A stretch of 46,163 nucleotides of DNA from Pirellulaceae bacterium (lineage in GTDB: Bacteria; Planctomycetota; Planctomycetia; Pirellulales; Pirellulaceae), in contig JAKVBZ010000040.1 of the NCBI GenBank assembly GCA_022448645.1, forward strand, positions 1-46,163, written 5' to 3'. Of this stretch, positions 25,521 to 34,244 are shown in pieces. The notes beneath the pieces are model-generated. The model was not told where the DNA came from. It made no database searches and saw nothing but the letters and a program-made list of their open reading frames with translations. The position numbers and the translations under genes were made by a program. Numbering within the stretch: position 1 is the stretch's first letter; each line of letters begins with the position of its first letter.

Positions 25521-28500
25521 ATGAAAAGGCTGAATCAAAAATTCGTATTGATCTTGTCCATTGGTCTCATTGTCTTTTTGGGAACCGTACTAGTTGTGCA
25601 CCGGTTTCAAATCCGTCGCAACGCTGAGAATCTGACCAAGCGTGCTGCGGCGTTCCGAGAGGATAAGGATTTCCGGGAATCGGCTCGATTATTGGAGCGG
25701 TACCTGCAACATCGCCCGGACGATTCAGAGGTCTGGGGCTTTCTGGCTGAAGATTGTCTATCGCTTGTGATGGAGACTCAGGATTTTGAGCGTCGCGACT
25801 TGGCGAAAGCGTATTCCTATTTGGAACAAGCGTTACGGCGCGATCCCGAGAATCATGACTTGCGACGGAAAGCTGTCGATTTTTTGATCTTGATTCGTCG
25901 AACCCCGGACGTCATCTCGCACATCAACATATTGCGTGATGTGCCAGAATTAAAGGCCGACCCAGAGTTGACCGTGATCCTTGCTCGTTCACAGGCTAAT
26001 TCGGGGAATGTTGACGAAGCGCTTCGGCTGCTTGAAGAATTAATCGGCTTTGATTCTGCGACGGCGGTGTTTGACGACACGGCCGCTGGATCGCCTCAAA
26101 CTGTTGACGCCTATCATTTGTTGGCGTTTCTCTTACGGGATCGAGGTGAAAAAGAACTGCTAGATAAGATCTATGATCAGTCGATCAAGATGAATCCTGA
26201 GAGTGCGAAAGCGTATTTGGAGCGTGGGCGTCATCGTCGTGCGAATATTTCGGATGAGGACGATGGGACGGAATTGGCTATGGCACGCAAGGATGTCGAC
26301 GAAGCCTTGAGGTTTGATCCATCCAACGAACATGCGCTTTTAGTGGCCGCAGATATGGCGATGCTTGCGGATGATTTGGAGGCTGCTCGGGAGTTTTTGA
26401 GCATTGGGCTCGAACAGACGCCCAATAGTACCTACCTCTATGTGACACGATCTGATTTGGCAAGACGCGAAGAGGGTATTCAGGCGTCACTGGAGTGGAT
26501 CGCTAAAGGTCTGGGAAAGAGCCCGGACAATGCGGTATTGGTGTTGAAGCGGGCCGAATTGGAATTGGCAGCCCTGGACACTGAAGCGGCTCGCCGGTCC
26601 ATCCAGCAATTGCAGCGTTCGAAAACACGTCGTGAGTGGATCGACTACCTGGACGTTCGGCTGCTGATGATGGAAGGGAAATGGTTGCAAGCAGCGGAAA
26701 AGCTGGAGGGTGTTCGGGCGGAATTGATTGACAACAATCCGCATTTGCGTCCGCAAGTATATGTCAGCCTTGTCCAGTGCTATGAAAAGCTACAGAAATG
26801 GGACATGGTCATTCAGGCAGCCAACGAGGTACCCAACGATTCGTCGGCACGATTGACCGCCCTGTTGGCCAAAGCTACTGCTTTCCACCGCACACGTCAG
26901 TTTGAAAAATCGCGTCAACATTTCGACTTGGTTCTGGACTTCTACCAGAAGCGTCGCATGGATCTTGACCAAGTGGTTCTCCTTTCCTATTTCCGGATGC
27001 TGTTGGATCAACAGCAGCGCCTGCCCGGTGAGAAAAAGGATTGGTCTCGAACCAAGGATGTTCTCAAGATGATTGTCGAGGATGAAAAGATAGCCAACGT
27101 CCAAAAGGCGGCCGCGAAAGCGCAGTTTGTTGCTGCTTTCAAGGATATGGAAACCGCACGTAAATGGCTTATGAAGGAAGCGGAAAAAGAGAATGATGAG
27201 GATATTCGCGCTTTGGCACTTCGGTTAGAGCCCCAAGCGGCGGATGTGGAACCGACAGCTGCCGACATCTCCACGTTACGTGGTCGGTTACAAAAAGCCG
27301 AGCAAGTAATTCGGGCTAATGAAGAGAACGTGCTAGAGCAGTTGGCGGAATTAGAACAGGGAGTAGATGATTGGAGCAATCCTCAGAAAGTAGCCCTTTG
27401 GAAAGGTTTTACCCGAGGGTATATGGTGTTGCGAAGTTTCGATGACGTTTTCCGGTTATGGATGAAAATTGCTGAATTGTCTCCGAACGATCTGGACATC
27501 CGCCGCCGCTATTTTGACTTGGGGCGTGAACGTAGTGACGAGGCGAAGATGAACGAAGGCCTCGACATGATGGCTAACGTCGTTGGGAAGGATAGTACCG
27601 AATGGCGATTGGCCGAAGCAACTCGATTGACTTGGCGAGTCTCCGAGGGGCATGACGGACGTGAGCAGTTGGAGACCGTGGATCGGATGTTGCGGGAGAT
27701 CTATGAAGAGCGTCCCAACTGGCCGTTATTGCTCCGCGCTAGAGCCACTGTTGCGATGGTGCAAGGCGATGTTGATAACGCCGTCGAAAACCTGGAACAG
27801 GCACTAGATAACGGGCAAAATGACATTAATTTGGTGCAACAGCTGGCTGATATCTATATCAAAGCGAACCGTAAAAGCGATGCCTTGCGCGTCCTCGACT
27901 CACTCGACATTGGACAACGGTCACCGTTGGTACGTCGTTGGATACTTGCGCTCCAGGATGAAAAGGTTTCGGTAGATGAGGTAGATGCTGTAGTACCGAC
28001 TTCTTCCGAAAATATTAATGATCTGATTTGGCGAGGTCAGTTGTTAGCTCAGCATGGACATTTGGAACAGGCTCACAATGCGCTGGTGCGTGTGTGCGAC
28101 TTGCAGCCGCAGAATCCACAAAGCTGGGTGGCGTTGGTTGACTTTTTGTTGGGCGTTCGCCAGCGTGAACACGCGATGTCTGCGATGGAAAAAGCTCAGG
28201 CGAATTTGCCTGAACATGTGGTGAACGTCACGCTGGCACACTGTTACAAAATGGCGGCTTCACGTGGAGCGCCCACTGCGGAACAACGCGGTGTGTCCAT
28301 TCGTAAGGCTGAATCGTTCTATCAGGAAGCGTTGGCATCCTCTTCTGAAGAGCCGCAGTTGATTCAGGACATCGCAGCCTTCTATTTGGGAGTTGGTAAA
28401 CAAGTAGAAGCCGAGAAGTATTTGGATAAACTGTTGGTGGGTAGCGAAGGTTATCAGGAGGTTACGCCTGCACGGATTGCTTGGGCCAGGCGATCGAAGG

Positions 28501-29846
28501 CACGAGTTCTCGCGAGTAGCGGAAGCTATCAGGATTACCTTCAAGCGATTGACCTGATACGTCAGAATGCTCCACATGACGAACAGATTGGTTCAGCGGA
28601 CCTGAAGGTGATGGCCGAAATAACACTTCCACGACCTGATCCATTGTCTCACAAGCGAATTATTAAAGAGCTCGAAGGTATTCAAGAAAGTCGTTCACTC
28701 ACCATTGTCGAAAGCACGTTCTTGGCTCGACTTTACCAACGAGTAAACCGGTTCAACGATGCAGAAGGTGTCCTGTTTAGAATAGCGGCTGCAAATCCGA
28801 ATCATCAGGTCATTGTCAGCCTGCTTGTCGAAACGCTTCTTAAGCAGGATAAGTATAACGATGCAGAGAATTGGCTGAATAAACTACCAGAGAATTCTCT
28901 CAATCGGTATCGGATTCGTGCTTTGATGTTGTCTCGAAAAGGACAGCCGGATCAAGCAGCGAGAGAACTTGTTCAGCTTATTCCAAGCAAATTGGCTCCC
29001 GAACAGCACGAACTGTTGCGCAACATCGCCTCGCTATTGGAAGAAATTAACCAATACGACATTGCCGAAAAACTGTGGCGCAAGTACACAGAATTGGAAC
29101 CGCAAAATCATTTGATGCTGGCTTCGTTTCTTGGTCGTTGCGAAGGATTAGACCGGCTCCAACAAGCCTTTGAAATGTGCGATGAGGCGGTTAAGGCCGG
29201 TGAATCGCGTATGGAAGGGATTGCCCAAATAGGCGTGTCCTCGTTGCGGAAACATATGGAAGCTCTCGATGAAGCGGGCGAAAAAAGCCAGTATTTTGAT
29301 GTGGTAGCTCAATGGTTTCAAGCTGGTCGGCAGCGTTCACCACAATCCAAATCATTAAAGCTTCAAGAGGCTGAGTTTGAAACATTGCGAGGGAATACCG
29401 ATGTGATTGTTGGAATCTATCGAAAATTCTTGACAAGAGAAGATTTGGATAATCAGCAACGTGCGCTTGTGAAGAATAATTTGGCCTACATGCTTGCGAT
29501 CAATGAAAATGGAAAAGAGGCTTTGGGGCTGGTTTCGGATGCCATGACTTTCCTCGGACCGACACCTCATCTCCTGGACACCCGAGCCATGGCTAAAATT
29601 GCTTTGGGAAAGTACAGCGATGCCCAGCACGATCTGTCCAGCGCCCTGGATGAAGGCGAATCAGCGTCTCTGCGATTCCATTTGGCTTATGCTAACTATA
29701 TGGATCGGGATCTAGGTAGTGCAGAACAAGAAATGAGACAGGCGATTGAGTTGGGAATCAACCCCCACATCATGCATCCGGCGGAACGCAAGATTTACAA
29801 TCGTATTATTAACGATTTGGATTTGCAGTCGCTCGCCATGAATTGA
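25521..29846 (+). CDS. Very large membrane-anchored TPR-repeat protein
   Basis: A 1441-residue protein with an N-terminal membrane anchor (about residues 7-28, FVLILSIGLIVFLGTVLVV) and otherwise almost wholly alpha-helical tetratricopeptide-type repeats. Clear examples are FRESARLLERYLQHRPDD, AYSYLEQALRRDPENHDLR, AVENLEQALDNGQNDINLV, AHNALVRVCDLQPQNPQSW and, at the C-terminus, YSDAQHDLSSALDEGESASL. There is no enzymatic domain. The bulk should face the periplasm or paryphoplasm. Its size, anchoring and position behind a glycan cluster recall the large TPR proteins of exopolysaccharide/exosortase systems (PrsT-like), but no exosortase is in the window, so that link is inference. A purine-rich AAGAGAAGACG precedes the ATG. 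Confidence 0.85.
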   Translation: MKRLNQKFVLILSIGLIVFLGTVLVVHRFQIRRNAENLTKRAAAFREDKDFRESARLLERYLQHRPDDSEVWGFLAEDCLSLVMETQDFERRDLAKAYSYLEQALRRDPENHDLRRKAVDFLILIRRTPDVISHINILRDVPELKADPELTVILARSQANSGNVDEALRLLEELIGFDSATAVFDDTAAGSPQTVDAYHLLAFLLRDRGEKELLDKIYDQSIKMNPESAKAYLERGRHRRANISDEDDGTELAMARKDVDEALRFDPSNEHALLVAADMAMLADDLEAAREFLSIGLEQTPNSTYLYVTRSDLARREEGIQASLEWIAKGLGKSPDNAVLVLKRAELELAALDTEAARRSIQQLQRSKTRREWIDYLDVRLLMMEGKWLQAAEKLEGVRAELIDNNPHLRPQVYVSLVQCYEKLQKWDMVIQAANEVPNDSSARLTALLAKATAFHRTRQFEKSRQHFDLVLDFYQKRRMDLDQVVLLSYFRMLLDQQQRLPGEKKDWSRTKDVLKMIVEDEKIANVQKAAAKAQFVAAFKDMETARKWLMKEAEKENDEDIRALALRLEPQAADVEPTAADISTLRGRLQKAEQVIRANEENVLEQLAELEQGVDDWSNPQKVALWKGFTRGYMVLRSFDDVFRLWMKIAELSPNDLDIRRRYFDLGRERSDEAKMNEGLDMMANVVGKDSTEWRLAEATRLTWRVSEGHDGREQLETVDRMLREIYEERPNWPLLLRARATVAMVQGDVDNAVENLEQALDNGQNDINLVQQLADIYIKANRKSDALRVLDSLDIGQRSPLVRRWILALQDEKVSVDEVDAVVPTSSENINDLIWRGQLLAQHGHLEQAHNALVRVCDLQPQNPQSWVALVDFLLGVRQREHAMSAMEKAQANLPEHVVNVTLAHCYKMAASRGAPTAEQRGVSIRKAESFYQEALASSSEEPQLIQDIAAFYLGVGKQVEAEKYLDKLLVGSEGYQEVTPARIAWARRSKARVLASSGSYQDYLQAIDLIRQNAPHDEQIGSADLKVMAEITLPRPDPLSHKRIIKELEGIQESRSLTIVESTFLARLYQRVNRFNDAEGVLFRIAAANPNHQVIVSLLVETLLKQDKYNDAENWLNKLPENSLNRYRIRALMLSRKGQPDQAARELVQLIPSKLAPEQHELLRNIASLLEEINQYDIAEKLWRKYTELEPQNHLMLASFLGRCEGLDRLQQAFEMCDEAVKAGESRMEGIAQIGVSSLRKHMEALDEAGEKSQYFDVVAQWFQAGRQRSPQSKSLKLQEAEFETLRGNTDVIVGIYRKFLTREDLDNQQRALVKNNLAYMLAINENGKEALGLVSDAMTFLGPTPHLLDTRAMAKIALGKYSDAQHDLSSALDEGESASLRFHLAYANYMDRDLGSAEQEMRQAIELGINPHIMHPAERKIYNRIINDLDLQSLAMN

Positions 29847-30208
29847 CTTCTCATGATCGATGGAATGCGTCCATGCATGAATAGCTTACAGCATGGCAAC
29901 GGCATTTGATCAATGGCTGACGGATTTGACGTACGGCGGCGCCGTGGTCACTTGTTGGGGAAATAGATAGATTTTGATTTCTTGTTGATAAGTTCGTCCT
30001 TGCTGATGGAAAGGCGCACGCCCGATTCGGTGGCGACTTGCCAGACTGTTTGCCGTATCACCAGAGTGCTGCGCTCAAAGTCACCGATTCCATGGACCAT
30101 CGATGGTGTGAAGTTCCAGTGTAATCTCCAGGATTTTAGGGGCTTGCTGCCACGAGCAGTTCCAAGACGTTTCGAAGTCCTAACCCGCTGAACTGTGAAC
30201 TCTGAACT
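29847..30208. other. Intergenic region with one possible small minus-strand gene
   Basis: Between the large TPR gene and the membrane-protein pair. I see no terminator hairpin. A minus-strand frame is open through most of it and is listed separately. The direct repeats TGAACTGTGAACTCTGAACTGTGA (30187-30210) lie just at the next gene's start. Confidence 0.45.
29948..30100 (-). CDS. Possible small protein (50 residues), unknown function
   Basis: An ATG-started frame of 51 codons, too short for most gene finders' cut-offs. The product contains GIGDFERSTLVIRQTVWQVA then TESGVRLSISKDELINKKSK, with an amphipathic composition unlike random translation of a non-coding strand. The same frame stays open for at least 35 codons upstream (KPLKSWRLHWNFTPS), so it may instead be the remnant of a longer gene. 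There is no strong ribosome site. I do not recognise it. Confidence 0.3.
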   Translation of the reverse strand: MVHGIGDFERSTLVIRQTVWQVATESGVRLSISKDELINKKSKSIYFPNK

Positions 30209-30790
30209 GTGACTCCCGGCACATACCGCTATTGGTTGCGATTATCGCTGGCACCTTTGTGTCTTTGTCTGGTTGTCGTGTTGCATGGTGCCCGTGTCTA
30301 TCTAGTGGACCAGACGCCCTGGAAAGGGGGCGGTTTTGGTATGTTTTCGACAGTGGATACCCGAGGTTCACGTTTTTTACGAGTCTACCTTGCGAAAGGT
30401 GATCAGCGGTATCCCATCGCTTTACCCCGACCGCTGCAAAAATATGGGCACGAATTTCGAGCGGCTCCGACGGCAGAACGTTGTGAACAGCTGGCAAAAC
30501 GCTTGGCATCATACTGTTGGCTGGACGACCGATGGCGGCAACACCGTTTAGCATCTAGTACGGTTGTTGATGGTGGCCAATCGTCAAGGCTTATGGACCG
30601 ATTTCCCCACTCAGAGGATCTGCTAGCCATTGCTGGTCATGAAGAAGCTCCCTCTGGTGAACTGCACGTCGCCGACTGTGATTCCGTATGGGTCGAGCTC
30701 TGGCATTATTCGTTTGACAAAGCCAATTGCCGATTGATAGCGTCCAAAAAGCATTCCACTTCTGCCAAGCTGGAAAACCAATTCCCATGA
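30209..30790 (+). CDS. Single-pass membrane protein of unknown function
   Basis: A 193-residue protein with one N-terminal hydrophobic segment (about residues 9-31, LRLSLAPLCLCLVVVLHGARVYL), then a hydrophilic domain with TPWKGGGFGMFSTVDTRGSR, which recurs, as far as I recall, in partners of HTTM-type membrane proteins. No catalytic motif is visible. GTG 30209 must be near the start because an in-frame stop lies two codons upstream; a TTG at 30236 is the alternative. Its stop overlaps the start of the next gene (ATGA), so the two are made together. Confidence 0.6.
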   Translation: MTPGTYRYWLRLSLAPLCLCLVVVLHGARVYLVDQTPWKGGGFGMFSTVDTRGSRFLRVYLAKGDQRYPIALPRPLQKYGHEFRAAPTAERCEQLAKRLASYCWLDDRWRQHRLASSTVVDGGQSSRLMDRFPHSEDLLAIAGHEEAPSGELHVADCDSVWVELWHYSFDKANCRLIASKKHSTSAKLENQFP

Positions 30791-31695
30791 AAGGTTTGCA
30801 GCGAACTAACTGTTTTTTTACGATGGTGCGGGCGTTGGCCGCTGCGGATGTGCGGGATACGGCTCCAGTTCTAACCGTATTGCTGCTGCTGCTTAGTCCG
30901 CCTGCTGCTTGGTTCTTGCACCTTCCCGTGCTGCTTTTAGGGATTACAGCTATCTTGTACCGGCCTTGGTTGCGGTGCACCCCATTTTGGTTTGTCATTG
31001 CAGCTATTTGGGGTACGTCGGTTTACCTTCACTGGGACTCGGCAGACAATCACCGCTATTTGATTGGCTATTGGTGTTTGGCTCTTTGTTGTGCATTCTC
31101 TTTGCGAGAAGAGCATCAGGTGTTCGCGTTAGCTAGGATCAGCCGTTGGTTGATTGGACTTTGTATGGCTTGGGCTGTCATGTGGAAGGTTGTTTCGCCG
31201 GACTACCTGAACGGTGCCTTCTTCCACTACACGTTGCTATTGGACGAACGCTTTTTATGGTTGACGGAGCTATGGGGAGGCGTATCTCAAGAGGCATTGA
31301 CGACCAACCGAGAGTTACGGGAACTTTTGCGGCAGGGCTATGTCCAAGGCGTCGAATTAGAATCGGTACAGTTGGTGACATCGGACGAAACCAGAGAGCT
31401 TGCGCAGTGGCTGACGGGATGGACCGTGGGTATCGAGGCTGGGTTGGCGTTTCTATTCCTTTTGCCTGACCGGACAAAAACCTCTGTAGCCCGTAATTGG
31501 CTGCTACTGTTATTTGCGGTGACGACGTATCTTGTTGCCCCCGTCAAGGGGTTCGGTTGGGTGCTGATGCTGCTGGGCATGGGCCAGTGCCAGCCTCAGC
31601 AGCGTTTTTTTCGGATCGCTTATCTAGTCGTCTTTCTGCTGATTCAGGCTTATACGGGCCCCTGGAGCCGTTTGGTTCCGGGTTTGTTTGGTTGA
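30787..31695 (+). CDS. Polytopic membrane protein, possibly HTTM-like
   Basis: A 302-residue protein with about seven to eight hydrophobic helices (VLTVLLLLLSPPAAWFLHL, LLLGITAILY, WFVIAAIWGTSVYLHW, YWCLALCCAFSL, WLIGLCMAWAVMWKVVSP, GIEAGLAFLFLLP, NWLLLLFAVTTYLVAPV, IAYLVVFLLIQAYTGPW). Residues after the fourth helix, WKVVSPDYLNGAFFHYTLL, are the most conserved-looking stretch. The layout resembles the HTTM/vitamin K-dependent carboxylase-like membrane family, but I cannot see the carboxylase active-site lysine motif, so enzymatic activity is not claimed. The start is ATG 30787, coupled to the preceding gene; an in-frame upstream start at 30727 would lie wholly within that gene. Confidence 0.65.
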   Translation: MKGLQRTNCFFTMVRALAAADVRDTAPVLTVLLLLLSPPAAWFLHLPVLLLGITAILYRPWLRCTPFWFVIAAIWGTSVYLHWDSADNHRYLIGYWCLALCCAFSLREEHQVFALARISRWLIGLCMAWAVMWKVVSPDYLNGAFFHYTLLLDERFLWLTELWGGVSQEALTTNRELRELLRQGYVQGVELESVQLVTSDETRELAQWLTGWTVGIEAGLAFLFLLPDRTKTSVARNWLLLLFAVTTYLVAPVKGFGWVLMLLGMGQCQPQQRFFRIAYLVVFLLIQAYTGPWSRLVPGLFG

Positions 31696-32156
31696 TGGTG
31701 GTTACCAATGCGGTGAAGTGCAATCTCGATATGCCGCCATTCGCGACGCCCCACGATCTTTTTCATTGGGAAGGGCTGTCTAGAGCACGCGCTACAGGCG
31801 ATTGCCGCAAACCGCCAACAACGTTTGTTATGCCGAATCATGATTGCAACCCGTAAAAGTGTTTTTACCGTTTCAGTGATGACTCCACTGAAAGTTGGCG
31901 TTGCGCTTTAACGTTCTAATTATGAAACGACCAGTTGCTTTCCTGTTTCAAACCACGCATGGGCTCATGGGGGCGGCTGTTTGCGGCTCACCGCAAGGGC
32001 ATAATTTAAGCTATGTTACCTAAACGGTTTAGAACGTGGATGATAGTTTAGTGGCTGAATCTTATGGTAAACGGTATGCCGTATGCAGACTCATTGTTAG
32101 CAAGTTTCGGACTTTGGCGATGATGTCCCATCCGGTTGTGAGGAGAAGGCACAAAC
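31696..32156. other. Intergenic region upstream of the Flp-like peptide
   Basis: No supported gene. It contains a perfect 8-base-pair hairpin (31871-31893, listed separately) and, just before 32157, a strong ribosome site. The remaining sequence shows no conserved signal I recognise. Confidence 0.5.
31871..31893. other. Perfect 8-bp inverted repeat
   Basis: TTTCAGTG and CACTGAAA flank a seven-base loop (ATGACTC). There is no T-run on either strand, so it is not a standard intrinsic terminator. It lies about 180 bases after the polytopic membrane protein gene and could be a transcript-end structure or an operator. Confidence 0.5.
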
Positions 32157-32393
32157 ATGGAACAGAAGATGAATAGGTTGCCCACACGGTTACGAAGACG
32201 CGGTGTACTTACATTGGAATGGATTCTGTTAATTACGGTTGTCGTCATTGGGGTCATTGGGGGAATCGCCGCGGTCCGCGATGCGGTCAATTCTGAGCTG
32301 CACGATCTCGGTAGTGCCATCACTTCGCTCAACGTGAAGCCCGAAGCGGAATGTGAAGCCGAAATGATTGCTGACGACATACCCGGTTGCTAA
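32157..32393 (+). CDS. Flp-pilin-like (class III prepilin) small protein
   Basis: A 78-residue peptide. A basic leader (residues 1-15, ending RLRRRG) is followed by VLTLEWILLITVVVIGVIGG. Cleavage after Gly16 would leave a Glu at mature position 5, the hallmark of substrates of TadV/PilD-type prepilin peptidases, and the hydrophobic segment with EW matches the Flp/Fap type. The C-terminal half ends with Cys-containing ECEAEM...PGC. GAGGAGAAGG seven bases before ATG is one of the best ribosome sites in the window, suggesting high expression. No Tad assembly genes are near, so it is an orphan, either a Flp subunit or a planctomycete pseudopilin. Confidence 0.7.
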   Translation: MEQKMNRLPTRLRRRGVLTLEWILLITVVVIGVIGGIAAVRDAVNSELHDLGSAITSLNVKPEAECEAEMIADDIPGC

Positions 32394-32678
32394 CCGGCGA
32401 GTTGTGTCTATTCGAACCAATTTATTTTTCTTGCCGTCATGCTATTCTTCTATTTGGCGGATGCCTAATCGTTTCAATCAACGGGCATTTATCGAACGGT
32501 TGACCATTCCCTAATTTCGTTCGAATCGGAACCGTTTCGGCTGGATTTTGCGCTGATTTTCGCCGCCGCGGGAAAGCCATGGGGTTAGTTGGGGCCCTAT
32601 CCATAGTCGCCATGGAAAGCTATGGTTACATATGGATTTTAACGAGTGAATTATTTTGACACCTCAAGGAGTTTCCCT

Positions 32679-33029
32679 GTGGCTTCATCCAGCGAATCCC
32701 CCCCACCGACTGAATCACAGCAGCCAGCGTCTCCCGATCAGCAGAACCCGTCTCAGGTGGAAGTAGTCACGGACAGTACGTCCACCACCTATGCGAACTT
32801 TTGCCGGGTTTCAGGTGCACCTGAGGAGATTCTGGTCGATTTTGGCGTCAACTCACAACCCATGTCGAATACGTCGCAAACCGTCGATATGGCGCAGCGC
32901 ATCGTTATGAACTATTACACGGCCAAGCGTTTCGCACAGGTGCTGATGATGTCACTTCAGCAGCATGAGAAGGTTTTTGGTTCAGTTGAAGTCGACGTCC
33001 GAAAGCGTATCACCACGCCACCGAAATGA
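32679..33029 (+). CDS. DUF3467 family protein
   Basis: A 116-residue protein with a disordered Ser/Pro/Gln-rich N-terminus and a C-terminal DUF3467 domain: STTYANFCRVSGAPEEILVD, then FGVNSQPM, and the helix QRIVMNYYTAKRFAQVLMMS. The family is widespread but uncharacterised as far as I know. GTG 32679 is preferred because AAGGAG lies eight bases upstream; an earlier in-frame GTG at 32646 lacks one. The stop is three bases before the cysteine desulfurase start, so the pair is transcribed together. A Phe-rich beta pattern suggests a small binding domain. Confidence 0.8.
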   Translation: MASSSESPPPTESQQPASPDQQNPSQVEVVTDSTSTTYANFCRVSGAPEEILVDFGVNSQPMSNTSQTVDMAQRIVMNYYTAKRFAQVLMMSLQQHEKVFGSVEVDVRKRITTPPK

Positions 33030-33032
33030 TTG

Positions 33033-34178
33033 ATGAAGACAATTTACCTCGATTACAACGCCACCACGCCGATTGCTCCCAGCGTGCAGGAGGCGATGGC
33101 TCCATTTTTTACACGTCACTATGGCAATCCATCTAGTCACCATACGTTGGGACGAGCCTGTTTTGAAGCTGTAGAAGATGCTCGTGGGCAAGTGGCTGCG
33201 TTGTTTCGGGCTGATCCTCGCGAGGTGATTTTTACTTCTGGTGGTACGGAAAGTAATAATTTAGCTCTCAAAGGTACGTTGCTTGCGAAATCACCGGCAG
33301 CAGGAGGCCATCTTGTGATTTCCGCAATTGAGCATCCGGCCGTTGTTCAACCGGCGAAGTTTCTGGAACGGCTTGGCTACGGTGTTACGATAGTGCCGTG
33401 CAGTGCTGATGGCTTGGTCGATCCAGACGATGTCCGCAAGGTTCTCCGGCCCGATACGGTGCTGGTTAGCATCATGCATGCCAACAACGAAATCGGAACC
33501 GTCCAGCCGATCCGTGAAATTGCCACCATGTGTCATCAGGCTGGAGTCCTGGTCCATACGGATGCCGCACAAACTGTCGGAAAGATTGACACGATTCCTG
33601 ATGAACTGGAAGTTGACTTGTTGACCCTTGCTGGGCACAAAATATACGGCCCTAAAGGTGTCGGTGCTTTGTATGTTCGACGAGGCGTTTCGTTGGAACC
33701 GGTGTTACATGGAGCGGACCATGAGTTTGGCTTGCGAGCTGGCACGGAAAACGTCCCTTACATTGTTGGGTTAGGACAGGCTGCGGTTTTAGGATCGAAA
33801 GCTGTGGATGGTATGTCGCAGCGCCTATGTGATTTGCGAAATAAACTTCATGCCGCACTTGCGGGGGCCATTGGTCCCGATCTGGTCGTGCATGGGAAAG
33901 AGGCTGACCGTTTGCCGAACACGTTAAGTGTGAGCTTTCCGGGGATTCAGGGATCTGATTTGTTGGCTCAAGTTCCCGAAATCTGTGCGTCGACAGGAGC
34001 CGCTTGCCACAGTGAGGACATGTCGATGAGTGCGACGTTAGCTGCGATTGGAACGACACCCGAATTGGCAGCCGGTACCGTGAGGTTTTCCTTCGGTTGG
34101 TATACTTCCGAAGAGGAGGTTAGCGCGGCTGCCGATCGACTGATTGGAGCTTATGAATCCCTCAAGGCAGCACTTTAG
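33033..34178 (+). CDS. Cysteine desulfurase (NifS/IscS family)
   Basis: A 381-residue PLP enzyme that releases sulfane sulfur from cysteine for Fe-S clusters or thiolation. It shows YLDYNATTPIAP, FTSGGTESNNLALKG, HVAxEH-like SAIEHPAV, HANNEIGTVQPI, HTDAAQ, the PLP-binding Lys203 in LAGHKIYGPKG, RAGTENVPYIVG and the catalytic Cys325 in STGAACHS. All active-site residues are present. The short STGAACHS loop places it in the NifS-like group rather than SufS. ATG 33033 is used; TTG 33030 is adjacent. No IscU, SufU or TusA is nearby. Confidence 0.92.
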   Translation: MKTIYLDYNATTPIAPSVQEAMAPFFTRHYGNPSSHHTLGRACFEAVEDARGQVAALFRADPREVIFTSGGTESNNLALKGTLLAKSPAAGGHLVISAIEHPAVVQPAKFLERLGYGVTIVPCSADGLVDPDDVRKVLRPDTVLVSIMHANNEIGTVQPIREIATMCHQAGVLVHTDAAQTVGKIDTIPDELEVDLLTLAGHKIYGPKGVGALYVRRGVSLEPVLHGADHEFGLRAGTENVPYIVGLGQAAVLGSKAVDGMSQRLCDLRNKLHAALAGAIGPDLVVHGKEADRLPNTLSVSFPGIQGSDLLAQVPEICASTGAACHSEDMSMSATLAAIGTTPELAAGTVRFSFGWYTSEEEVSAAADRLIGAYESLKAAL

Positions 34179-34244
34179 ACTGTAGCGGAAACGATTCTGC
34201 GCTGGAATAACATTTTATCTTTCCCAACGATAGGAAGGTCCAAC

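Noticed and set aside
25088..25522. A 144-codon minus-strand frame filling the gap before the large TPR gene
   Set aside because: No recognisable sequence, no ribosome site, and its start lies within the TPR gene's start region.
31871..31893. The 8-bp hairpin as an intrinsic terminator
   Set aside because: There is no T-run after the stem on either strand, so it is listed only as an inverted repeat.
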